Source: Pontibacter sp. Tf4 (GTDB lineage Bacteria > Bacteroidota > Bacteroidia > Cytophagales > Hymenobacteraceae). Taken from it: 64,000 nucleotides of DNA. Made by a program: the position numbers and the translations under genes. Position 1 is the stretch's first letter, and each line of letters begins with the position of its first letter. This document shows positions 32,935-40,787 of the stretch, in pieces. The stretch covers positions 1 through 64,000 of the forward strand of contig NZ_JACKZC010000013.1 of assembly GCF_014212495.1 (NCBI RefSeq). Reading direction: 5' to 3'. Under the pieces are notes generated by a model. It searched no databases. It saw nothing but the letters and a program-made list of their open reading frames with translations, and was not told the origin of the DNA.

Positions 32935-33804
32935 ATGAGTAAAGAGCAGACGGCGATCAAAGCAACTTATTTTAGCATAGCAGGAAATGCAAGTTTAGCG
33001 CTGATCAAGTGGTTGGCTGGTTTTTTTGGTAACTCCTATGCCCTGATTGCAGATGCCATCGAATCTACAGCTGATATTTTTTCTTCTTTGCTGGTTTTAC
33101 TCGGCTTAAAATATTCCAGCCGCCCTGCTGATGACAACCATCCTTATGGGCATGGCCGCATCGAGCCTTTGGTCACATTCATTGTAGTCGGATTTTTAAT
33201 TACATCTGCAACAATCATTGCTTATGAGAGTTTACAGAACATCCAAACGCCCCACCAACTGCCAAAGCCATTCACCCTTTGGGTCCTTGGGGCGATTATA
33301 ATCTGGAAAGAAGTTTCTTTCAGGATCGTCATCAAAAAGAGTAAAGAGACGAACAGTTCTTCCCTTAAAGCAGATGCATGGCACCACAGGAGCGATGCGA
33401 TCACATCTGTTGCTGCCTTCGTTGGCATATCTGTTGCGCTGTATTTGGGAAAAGGTTATGAAGCTGCTGATGATTGGGCAGCCCTTTTTGCATCAGGATT
33501 TATCCTCTACAACTGCTATCTGATCTTCCGGCCCGCTCTCGGAGAAATCATGGACGAGCATATACATCACGACCTGATAGTTGCTGTAAGAGAAGTTGCA
33601 GAACGAATAGATGGTGTAGAAGGTACCGAGAAATGCTATATCCGAAAAGCAGGTATGACCTACCTAGTAGACCTGCATGTGCTTGTAAATGCCAACATTA
33701 CAGTTAAACAAGGGCATGATATTGCCCATCATGTGCAAGACAGATTAAGAAAAGAGATACCCGAAATAGGCAATGTCTTAATTCATATTGAACCAGCAGA
33801 TTAA
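32935..33804 (+). CDS. cation diffusion facilitator (CDF) metal transporter
   Basis: 289 residues from ATG 32935 (MSKEQTAIKATYFSIAGNAS). The upstream TTG at 32911 is not needed. Six helices with CDF metal-site motifs in TM2 (ADAIESTADIFSSL) and TM5 (ADAWHHRSDAITSV), the NHPYGHGRIEPL loop, and a cytoplasmic C-terminal domain (LVDLHVLVNANITVKQGHDI...) of the ferredoxin-like CDF regulatory type. It exports divalent cations (Zn, Co, Cd, Fe or Mn) by proton exchange. Exact metal unknown. Confidence 0.88.
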   Translation: MSKEQTAIKATYFSIAGNASLALIKWLAGFFGNSYALIADAIESTADIFSSLLVLLGLKYSSRPADDNHPYGHGRIEPLVTFIVVGFLITSATIIAYESLQNIQTPHQLPKPFTLWVLGAIIIWKEVSFRIVIKKSKETNSSSLKADAWHHRSDAITSVAAFVGISVALYLGKGYEAADDWAALFASGFILYNCYLIFRPALGEIMDEHIHHDLIVAVREVAERIDGVEGTEKCYIRKAGMTYLVDLHVLVNANITVKQGHDIAHHVQDRLRKEIPEIGNVLIHIEPAD

Positions 33805-34274
33805 CCATGAAGCTGCCGTAGTTCAAAATACAAATCACTGCAGACTGAAATTAACCTGCTGCAACAAGTATAAGATCATTAGACATGTAAATCACGGTTG
33901 TTTACACGTGTACTTGCCTGCTCTTGCTTTCATCAATTGGAATAGTCTTATAACATACGGAGAACTATTTTAGCCCGTAACTTTAGGTTAATAAAAAGCT
34001 GTTCAAATCCCCTACGATGAAAACTGGTTAACCCAGCTTATAAAGCCAATGTTGTTCCTTTGAATACCATTTATGAATCACATCAGTTTATTAAAGGAGT
34101 ATGTAGCAAGCTAGATAAAACCATTAAAGTTAAAATTGCTGCGACTAAAGAGAGTATTCTTTTTTCTACTTTTGTGGTATATTTTCTTCCTGTAGGAGAG
34201 AATTTGAAAGTTGGTTTTCATATTACAGATGCACCTTTAATTTTTCTTCTCTATTACAATACTGAACAGCGCCA
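33805..34274. other. intergenic, nothing identified
   Basis: AT-rich. An open plus-strand frame at 34060-34299 shows no family-like features. Confidence 0.35.
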
Positions 34275-34685
34275 ATGCTACTTTACCAGAACAGTTTAAT
34301 CACCTTAACTTTCGATCCAGCGAATGATGTCCTGGATGTAGCCTATCCGGATCTTCATGATTACTTAATTCCTGAAATAAAAAACAGCATCAACATTATT
34401 CTTGAAACCATTGTAAACTATAATATTAAAAAGATGCTGCTTGATGCCAGCAATACAGTTGTATCGATTGGTCACGAGGAAAGCCATGAAATCTCTATGT
34501 ATCTGGCAAAAGGATTGGTCCGAACATGCTTGCAAAAAGTGGCCAGAGTGCAGTCGCCAAACACTGTCCTGGAAGAGAGATCAGACAAAACCATACAGGT
34601 TATTGAGAATACACTGCAGTTACCCTTTGAGCTCCAAAATTTTACTACTAAAGAAGAAGCGCTACTGTGGCTTATTAGCGCTTAA
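34275..34685 (+). CDS. small STAS-like protein, paralogue 1
   Basis: 136 residues, soluble, no signal peptide. MLLYQNSLITLTFDPANDVL, VNYNIKKMLLDASNTVVSIG, YLAKGLVRTCLQKVARVQSP and LQNFTTKEEALLWLI align along the whole length with the 141-aa protein at 35507. The beta-alpha layout with KKMLLDASN and a final EALLWL helix resembles STAS/SpoIIAA-like domains that are common and uncharacterised in Bacteroidota. A regulatory role is inferred only from fold. Confidence 0.65.
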   Translation: MLLYQNSLITLTFDPANDVLDVAYPDLHDYLIPEIKNSINIILETIVNYNIKKMLLDASNTVVSIGHEESHEISMYLAKGLVRTCLQKVARVQSPNTVLEERSDKTIQVIENTLQLPFELQNFTTKEEALLWLISA

Positions 34686-35506
34686 CTAGTTTATTTATTT
34701 GCCTACTCACGGTAGCAGTTTCCGTAAAAGTACATGTGTTTAGCATAACCGCTAGGGTTCCTGGCTGGCTTTTCTGGTCAGTATCAGGGGTTGCCTTAGC
34801 GGTTTCTTTTAACTGGTATTACACATTACGCTTGAATATTACTACCACTTTTTTACGCTTACCTGCAAATGCTGATAAGTAATATTGGTAACTGTTCCAT
34901 CGCTCGCACCTGCTACTTTTCCACATTTAATCTCCGTCTGTTAATTAGCATGCAATATCTATTTGTCTTCGAGCAACAAATATTCTTTATTGGCAGCTTA
35001 GCTATTTAAAAGTTGTAAATACTCATATTTGGTGATTTCTTGAACAGACAAGGCATGCAACTGAAACAAGGTGCCTAGGGAGCAGGTATCTGCCATAAAG
35101 ATTGCCTCGCCAGTACTACTAGCCTGAATAGCCAGCCAGATAAATAGAGGGCTGCAGCCTAATTGAAGCTTTTCCTTATAATATTTATGCACCATCTGCC
35201 TTGTTGCTTCTTATAGCTACTAGGATAAGAAGTTAAAGTTAAGCCAGAGAAGGTGACCCTTAAACTCTACGAGCTGCTACAAAAGTGATGTGCATCTAAC
35301 TCAGGATAGCTCCCTGCCACAGCTGCTCTTTCTCTTGTAGCAGCACCAACTACGCAAAAAATTTTAGTTGACATAAACTGCAATAGTAGCAAGCTTTTGC
35401 AATAAGCCGCGAAAAGTAATAGTACTTGAACAGATGAAGAAACCATATAAATATTTAATATTAATATGTATATTAACATATTGTTTTCACCTATATCCAA
35501 AACTTC
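34686..35506. other. 820-bp intergenic region between the two STAS-like genes
   Basis: No convincing gene. Short minus-strand frames at 34998-35195 and 35267-35500 lack conserved features. The composition is ordinary for the region. Confidence 0.35.
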
Positions 35507-35932
35507 ATGTTGCTATACAATAACGGCTTACTCGTTGTAGAATTAATGCAGGAAGAAAATCTCATGCTTGTTGACTTGCCCGACATCCAATCCAATAATC
35601 TACCCCAAGTTTGGCATGCGCTGCAATTTGTTCTCGAGCACATCAACGCCCGAGAAGTTACCCTATTGTTACTCGACTCCAGTAAATCGGTTGTGGAAGT
35701 GGGCATAGAAGAATATGCAGCCGTATCCAAGCAATTTGCGATGGAATTGATGACTACCAAGCTGCAAAAAGTAGCTCGTGTAGCTAGTAAGGATAACCAA
35801 CGAGAAGAAAAAGTAGCTCAAGCATCCAGCCAAATTCAGAAACAGGTGCCAAGAAACATTACATTTAGCAACTTTACCCGGCGTGAGGAGGCCGTAGCCT
35901 GGCTCTTAGGCAGGGAAAACCATGACAAGTAA
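35507..35932 (+). CDS. small STAS-like protein, paralogue 2
   Basis: 141 residues sharing with paralogue 1 the start MLLYNNGLLVVELMQEENLM, the central REVTLLLLDSSKSVVEVG, TKLQKVARVASKDNQREEKV and the ending FSNFTRREEAVAWLLG. The two genes are in tandem, 0.8 kb apart, next to the plasmid origin. Function unknown. Confidence 0.65.
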   Translation: MLLYNNGLLVVELMQEENLMLVDLPDIQSNNLPQVWHALQFVLEHINAREVTLLLLDSSKSVVEVGIEEYAAVSKQFAMELMTTKLQKVARVASKDNQREEKVAQASSQIQKQVPRNITFSNFTRREEAVAWLLGRENHDK

Positions 35933-36201
35933 TTTGACAGAAAACCAATCCTATTTTACTTAAATATGTTAAGCCGTCTTGATCATGTTTTTTCAATTTA
36001 GCTAAGCAAGGCAGTAACTTTCCAGACGGAATAATTAGCGGCTTATTTACGTTTTCATTACCAATGAAGAAATAATTTATTTACATCTCTACGTGAATAA
36101 GGCGCATAACAGGCGTTATGATAAGTAGAATTAGAGAGTAAGCTAATTGTTGAACTTTCAAGTTAAAGTTATATTTATAAAGCTTGATTTCTACAAATAA
36201 G

Positions 36202-36235
36202 GGTATCAAAAAAAACCTATGTTTATTTTGATACC
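36202..36235. repeat. inverted repeat GGTATCAAAA/TTTTGATACC
   Basis: 10-bp perfect arms with a 14-bp spacer upstream of the iterons. A third half (TTTGATACC) occurs near 36416. Possibly an accessory element of the origin. Confidence 0.5.
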
Positions 36236-36355
36236 GGCAAGGACTATGGTTTTACAATTCTAGGCATCTTAAAAAAGTTATATCTTATAATAACAAATAG
36301 ACACATTTTTACCAAATATTATCATTATTTAGTAAAATGTGGTAAAATCACCTAT

Positions 36356-36960
36356 ATGTGTACAAAATCCCACTCTTTTTAAAGAAGGTATTTTGGATAT
36401 ATGTACAGGTTTTATTTGATACCCCCAAAGGCATAAATTCAGTGTATACCATAAAATATAAGTAACTGATTTACAGGAATTTATATCAACTGCTTAAAAT
36501 CGAAATTCATCCTGATATGACCTCATAAATGTACAAAATCCCACTATTTTAAATAGATGAGACATCCGATTACAAAGTTTATAGAGGCATATATGTACAA
36601 AATCCCACAAAAGCTGATCTCTTTATTCCTTATAAAGCATCAAAATGACCTCATTTATGGCCTTTTTTAATGTTTTTAATCTAAAAAAGAATGGAAAATC
36701 TATTTTTTTTATTCTTTATTCTTTTTCTTATTTATTATTAACGAGGACATAAACACTTAAAAATAAGTCTGTTATGATCTAATACATGTACAAAATCCCA
36801 CCATTACGTGTACAAAATCCCACCATTACATGTACAGATTCCCACTTTTACATGTACACTTACCCACTTTTACATGTACAGATTCCCATTATATGTACAA
36901 AATCCCACCCAGTAGATATTTAGGGGTTTAAATCTTGAAATTATATGTACAAACAAAATA
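36356..36960. other. iteron-type plasmid origin of replication
   Basis: At least nine copies of a TGTACAAAATCCCAC-type iteron: three isolated (36356, 36529, 36593), a run with exact 22-bp period starting at 36784, 36806, 36828, 36850 and 36872, and one more at 36893, with a partial copy near 36943. Between isolated and clustered copies lies a very AT-rich stretch (36660-36760) suitable for melting. The initiator gene follows directly at 36997. This is the organisation of theta-replicating iteron plasmids, in which iterons bind Rep both for initiation and copy control. Confidence 0.9.
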
Positions 36961-36996
36961 ATTTATACATATATTTAAGAAAAGATATGAAAACTC

Positions 36997-38082
36997 ATGA
37001 GTGAATTATTAAATACACCTGTTAAGCAGCCGAACAAGATAGTTACGCAACATAACAATTTAATTAATAGTCATTTTGACATCCCAACTGTTCAGCTACG
37101 AGCATTTATTTATGCATTAGGCCATATTCATAAGGATGACAAAGAACTCACTCATGTAAAAATACCTATATCTGCTCTTTATACATCTAAAGGCGGTAAG
37201 AACTTTAAACAAGTAGCTAAGTTAGCGTCTGATTTACAGGAGATAAAATTCAAAATTGAGAATTTGGGTGCTGATAAGAATGGTCAAGTTAAAAGAACTT
37301 TTGCCAGTATGGTTATTTTCCCAACTGTTACTTATACTCAAGATAGTAAATACATTGTAACTAAAATTAACAATGACCTTGCACCTTACTTGCTTGATTT
37401 AAAGGGAAATTATACCCAAGCAGAACTTGAACAGCTTCTGGGCCTTAAAACAATCCAGGCTTACAGGATTTACATGCTAATAAAGCAAGGTCAATTCAAA
37501 GACAAGCCCACTACTATCTCCTATAGAGAGCTTCGTTTGATGTTAGGTCTTGATATAGAATTGAGTGACGAAGAAGCTAGAAAGCAAGGATTACCTGAAG
37601 GAGAGACTGTACAGGTGATCAAGTATCCACTTTTTGCTGAATTTAAGCGTAGGATTTTAGATGCTGCCAAAGAAGATCTAAAGGATACAGACATGGCTTT
37701 TGATTACAAGATTAACAAAAGAGGTCGGAATGCAGATTCTATTACTTTTTCATTAATTAAAACTATTAGAATACATTTACCTGAATCTGGGAAGTCAAGT
37801 AAGTTAGAAGCTTCTTTAATTCAACAAGAGCTTTTCTTCTCCCCTACTACGAACCCAGCTATAGATAAAGTGACAAAAAATGCAATTCGTATTATGAAAG
37901 AGAAATACTCTTTCTCAGACGAGTTGATTGATAGATATATCCGGCTCCTAGATCCAGTTGTTATTACAAAAGCTAACAATTGGTTTTCAACAAATAAAGG
38001 GACCTTGAGCTTTACTTCTGAAAGTGAATGGTTTTCTAAACATCTAGAAAATAAAATAGAAAAGAACAAACGTCAGTTATAA
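36997..38082 (+). CDS. Rep_3-family plasmid replication initiator
   Basis: 361 residues. Two winged-helix domains typical of RepB/Rep_3 initiators: VTQHNNLINSHFDIPTVQLR, ALGHIHKDDKELTHVKIPIS, TKINNDLAPYLLDLKGNYTQ, LLGLKTIQAYRIYMLIKQGQ and TISYRELRLMLGLD. The C-terminal tail is helical. It binds the 22-bp iterons lying immediately upstream and opens the origin. The gene is AT-rich compared with the metal-resistance genes, as is the whole replicon block. Confidence 0.92.
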   Translation: MSELLNTPVKQPNKIVTQHNNLINSHFDIPTVQLRAFIYALGHIHKDDKELTHVKIPISALYTSKGGKNFKQVAKLASDLQEIKFKIENLGADKNGQVKRTFASMVIFPTVTYTQDSKYIVTKINNDLAPYLLDLKGNYTQAELEQLLGLKTIQAYRIYMLIKQGQFKDKPTTISYRELRLMLGLDIELSDEEARKQGLPEGETVQVIKYPLFAEFKRRILDAAKEDLKDTDMAFDYKINKRGRNADSITFSLIKTIRIHLPESGKSSKLEASLIQQELFFSPTTNPAIDKVTKNAIRIMKEKYSFSDELIDRYIRLLDPVVITKANNWFSTNKGTLSFTSESEWFSKHLENKIEKNKRQL

Positions 38083-38592
38083 AGCATCATACAATGTTTT
38101 ATTCATTGTTAATACTTTATTAACTATTTGTAAAGGTTTGTTTTTTAATAAATTATGTAATGTTAATACTGTTAATAACCTTAATAATTTAACTTTAGTT
38201 AAAATGTATTTTTGGCAATAAATATAATCTGGTGTTAGTTTCTCTACTTCCTTCAACCCATCAATAGTAGTGTTGTTTATCATAGTTTTAATATTAGATA
38301 CTGCCATACCCAATAAATCTGATAAACTAGTTAGCAAATTTGGCCCATGGAGGTTCCTTGAGTAAATCTCAAGGATCCTCCATGGGCCAAATGCATGAAT
38401 AGTTATACAGTTAAATATTGATCTACTCTACTTTGTTTATTTTTTGCCCAATATCATCAATATATAAATATGTTTATTAATAGTTAATAAAATTAATAAA
38501 TTACCAATTATGAATAATTTGCTAATATTAAATAATGTTAATATAATTACGTGATTATTTAAATTATTAACTTTTAATACTTCATAGATGTC
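38083..38592. other. AT-rich region between rep and parA (candidate centromere)
   Basis: Repeats of GTTAATA/TATTAAC-type words run on both sides of a long hairpin (38338-38392). TAATAGTTAATA at 38477 recurs right after parA at 39346. Such repeats beside parA suit binding by a ribbon-helix-helix partition protein. An 86-codon minus-strand frame (38077-38337) is low-complexity and not called. Confidence 0.5.
38338..38392. terminator. 25-bp inverted repeat (GGCCCATGGAGG arms)
   Basis: Left arm 38338-38362, right arm 38368-38392, 5-nt loop, one mismatch. GC-rich in very AT-rich surroundings. It may terminate rep transcription or serve as a structural site of the replicon. Confidence 0.5.
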
Positions 38593-39351
38593 ATGGCAAA
38601 AGTTCTTTCTATTGTAAACGCAAAAGGTGGAGTAGCCAAAACTACAAGCACACAGAGTATAGGATTTGCATTAAAGGAGATGGGTAAGAAAGTTCTTTTA
38701 GTAGATCTGGATGCACAAGCTAACCTAACAACGTCAGTTGGAATATCGCCCAAGGAAGATTTAAACATATCTGATGCTCTTCTTGATAACTGCAAAATTA
38801 CAGACGTAATTAAATGCGTAAATGGAGTAGACATCGCTTATTCAGGCCATTCTCTTATTTCTAGAGAAAATGCCGTAGCACATTCAGTAGCTGGTGCAGC
38901 AAAACTTAGGTCAATTTTGAAAAAGGTTAAAGAAAAATATGAATTTGTAATCATTGATTGCCCACCTTCTTTGGGTATTTATACAGTCAATGCTTTAATA
39001 GCTTCAGATAAGGTTTACATACCTATGGTTGCTGAGCCTTTTGCCTGGAATGGATTAGATAAGATGCTTGAAACAATTGATATAATAGTCGAAGAGGAAC
39101 TAAATCCTAAATTAGAACTTGGAGGTTTGTTCTTTACAAACCACTCTAAAAATGCACAAACTATACTAGGGAAAACAATTGTACGGGAAGCACAGCAACA
39201 GTTAGGAGATAAGGTGATGAAGACTTCTATACGAACAAATGTAGCACTGCATGAATGTTTAGTTATGAACCAAGATGTGTTCTCTTATGCTCCAGACTCT
39301 AATGGGGCAAAAGATTATAAAGAGTTAACTGAAGAAATTATTAATAGTTAA
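38593..39351 (+). CDS. parA: ParA-family partition ATPase
   Basis: 252 residues. Deviant Walker A KGGVAKTTSTQSIG near the N-terminus, Walker A' DLDAQANLTTSVGI, Walker B FVIIDCPPSLG, and the family-typical VAEPFAWNGLDKMLE and QDVFSYAP...GAKDYKELTEEI. ATP-driven plasmid segregation on the nucleoid, with the downstream RHH protein as centromere-binding partner. Translation from ATG 38593. Confidence 0.92.
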   Translation: MAKVLSIVNAKGGVAKTTSTQSIGFALKEMGKKVLLVDLDAQANLTTSVGISPKEDLNISDALLDNCKITDVIKCVNGVDIAYSGHSLISRENAVAHSVAGAAKLRSILKKVKEKYEFVIIDCPPSLGIYTVNALIASDKVYIPMVAEPFAWNGLDKMLETIDIIVEEELNPKLELGGLFFTNHSKNAQTILGKTIVREAQQQLGDKVMKTSIRTNVALHECLVMNQDVFSYAPDSNGAKDYKELTEEIINS

Positions 39352-39413
39352 TACTTTATTTAGTATTAATAATTTATTACTTTTATTAATTACAAAGAGT
39401 ATAGTCAAGAATC

Positions 39414-39698
39414 ATGGCAAATAAAGAGACGAAGAGATTTGATAATGTTTTAGGGAAGCTACATGGATCAAAGCCTTCTGAGACAACTATAGATACATCA
39501 AAAGAAGAAAAAACTATAACTGTTCCATCGAAAAAAAAGAAGGAATCAAATAGAAAGCGAATTACTTTCTTCGTTGATGAAGTTTTAGAAGATTATATTG
39601 ACAAAGGTACATTGCATGAAATGTATAGAAGCAAATCAGACTTTGTTGAATATATCTTAAAGGAATACTTTAAGGGGAAACCTTATCTAAAAAAATAG
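39414..39698 (+). CDS. small ribbon-helix-helix ParB-like protein
   Basis: 94 residues: a Lys/Glu-rich flexible N-terminus that can contact ParA, then RKRITFFVDEVLEDYIDKGT and SKSDFVEYILKEYF, a ribbon-helix-helix DNA-binding fold. Its position directly after parA and its size fit the type Ib centromere-binding partner. It abuts the next gene with no spacing. Confidence 0.75.
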   Translation: MANKETKRFDNVLGKLHGSKPSETTIDTSKEEKTITVPSKKKKESNRKRITFFVDEVLEDYIDKGTLHEMYRSKSDFVEYILKEYFKGKPYLKK

Positions 39699-40025
39699 AT
39701 GATTTTAGAAAGCCTCAAAACCTATAGTAGGAAAGAGGTGCTAAAGGCATTTAAGCACCTGCGGTACGTTCGTGATAACAACACATATTTTCTTTATCTC
39801 ATCTTTGAAGGTGATGATTGTGTTTATGTAGGAGAGACAAGTAACATCTTCTGGCGCATGGCCAAGCACAAAGCAAAATGTAGTGAGAACTCGCAGATAT
39901 ACTTGAGGGAGTATCCGAGCAAAGAAGAGGTTCTCCGCTTAGAAAAGCATTTCATCCGGATACTTAAACCAAAGTTCAACAACCGCTACTGCCTGGAAGG
40001 GCAATTGGAACTCTTCGCTGCGTAA
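39699..40025 (+). CDS. GIY-YIG nuclease-domain protein
   Basis: 108 residues. NTYFLYLIFEGDDCVYVGET supplies the GIY-YIG-like pair, followed by NIFWRMAKHKAKC (conserved Arg) and the catalytic Glu in VLRLEKHFIRILKPKFNNRY. Stand-alone domain of the UvrC/endonuclease superfamily. Its ATG follows the preceding stop directly, so it belongs to the par operon. Why a nuclease is attached to partition genes is unclear. Role in plasmid processing or defence is possible. Confidence 0.8.
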   Translation: MILESLKTYSRKEVLKAFKHLRYVRDNNTYFLYLIFEGDDCVYVGETSNIFWRMAKHKAKCSENSQIYLREYPSKEEVLRLEKHFIRILKPKFNNRYCLEGQLELFAA

Positions 40026-40056
40026 GGGTAGGGGAGAGGTCGTATTTATAGCTTTG

Positions 40057-40084
40057 AGAGGCGCTACCTTCAAGTAGCGCCTCT
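40057..40084 (+). terminator. intrinsic terminator after the par operon
   Basis: Perfect 11-bp stem AGAGGCGCTAC/GTAGCGCCTCT, 6-nt loop, followed by ATTGTTTTCT, 31 bp after the GIY-YIG stop. Confidence 0.85.
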
Positions 40085-40345
40085 ATTGTTTTCTCTATTT
40101 CGAACCAGGCAGCGGAGTCAGTCTAGTTTTAAACCTGACTTATAAGTAGGATTATGTAAAGCGAAAAATGATATGAGCAGCATTGATGATGCGCAGCCTT
40201 TTAAGAATATTACTATTGACTGATGTCAATTAACCTTTGGTAGTTACTTTAGTAAATTCTTTATCTGATGATTTATTAAGCACAACCCCATTCGTTACAG
40301 TAACAGCAGCGCAACAAATAGAGTACACCTATAAAAATAGTTTTA

Positions 40346-40353
40346 TACCTTTG
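40346..40353 (+). promoter_or_regulatory. TAnnTTTG -7 promoter element of the metal-efflux operon
   Basis: TACCTTTG just 7 bp before the DUF6660 start, implying a very short leader. Confidence 0.4.
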
Positions 40354-40359
40354 TGTTAA

Positions 40360-40677
40360 ATGAAGTACTTCGCTGTCATTTGGGGAATGATTATCTTTCT
40401 ACTGGCCTGCCTGCCTTGCACGGACAGCGGGACGGCCTATGCCCAGGGTACTGACACGCTGGTACAAGCTGATACTGGCCATTCGGACGCTGAGCAGGAA
40501 ACTGATTTATGTTCTCCCTTATGCGAATGCAACTGCTGCGGGGGCCTTACCTTATCCTTTCAACTTCAGAAAGTAACACAACCGCTGGTGCTTCCGCAAC
40601 GCACTAACCCTTCTACCTACGTAGTCCGCGGGCCTGTAGACCCTGTTATTTCCTTCTGGCACCCGCCTAAAGTTTAA
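40360..40677 (+). CDS. DUF6660-type small exported Cys-rich protein
   Basis: 105 residues: signal segment (MKYFAVIWGMIIFLLACLPC), then a spacer and a cysteine cluster DLCSPLCECNCCGG and a C-terminal aromatic/proline tail (DPVISFWHPPKV). Such proteins lead Bacteroidota RND metal-efflux operons, as the HYC_CC_PP protein does at the other cus locus. Metal binding by the C-x3-C-x-C-x-CC cluster is plausible but untested. Confidence 0.75.
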   Translation: MKYFAVIWGMIIFLLACLPCTDSGTAYAQGTDTLVQADTGHSDAEQETDLCSPLCECNCCGGLTLSFQLQKVTQPLVLPQRTNPSTYVVRGPVDPVISFWHPPKV

Positions 40678-40742
40678 CCTATCCCTTTTTAAAGTAGGAA
40701 AACACGCCTTGTCGCATCTCAATGTGACTAGGAAGGCGTGCG

Positions 40743-40759
40743 CATACACCTGGTGTATG
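40743..40759. promoter_or_regulatory. 17-bp palindrome CATACACC-T-GGTGTATG
   Basis: Perfect dyad 29 bp upstream of the RND-fusion start, in the gap after DUF6660. A second inverted pair CACGCCTT/AAGGCGTG precedes it. Candidate operator for a metal-responsive repressor, or a processing hairpin. Confidence 0.5.
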
Positions 40760-40787
40760 TGGTAGTTTAGGTTTAAACAACATTCAA

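Noticed and set aside
34998..35500. Two short minus-strand frames between the STAS-like paralogues
   Set aside because: No conserved motif or plausible start context. Treated as intergenic.
36202..36960. CRISPR array
   Set aside because: The 22-bp repeats are back-to-back without spacers and next to a Rep gene, so they are iterons.
38077..38337. 86-codon minus-strand frame opposite the rep 3' region
   Set aside because: Low-complexity Leu/Lys/Asn product made of TTAATA-type repeats that look like a centromere. No homologous features.
36997..40025. Replicon block as part of an integrative conjugative element
   Set aside because: No relaxase, coupling protein or type IV secretion genes are visible. 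Rep plus iterons and ParA fit a plasmid.
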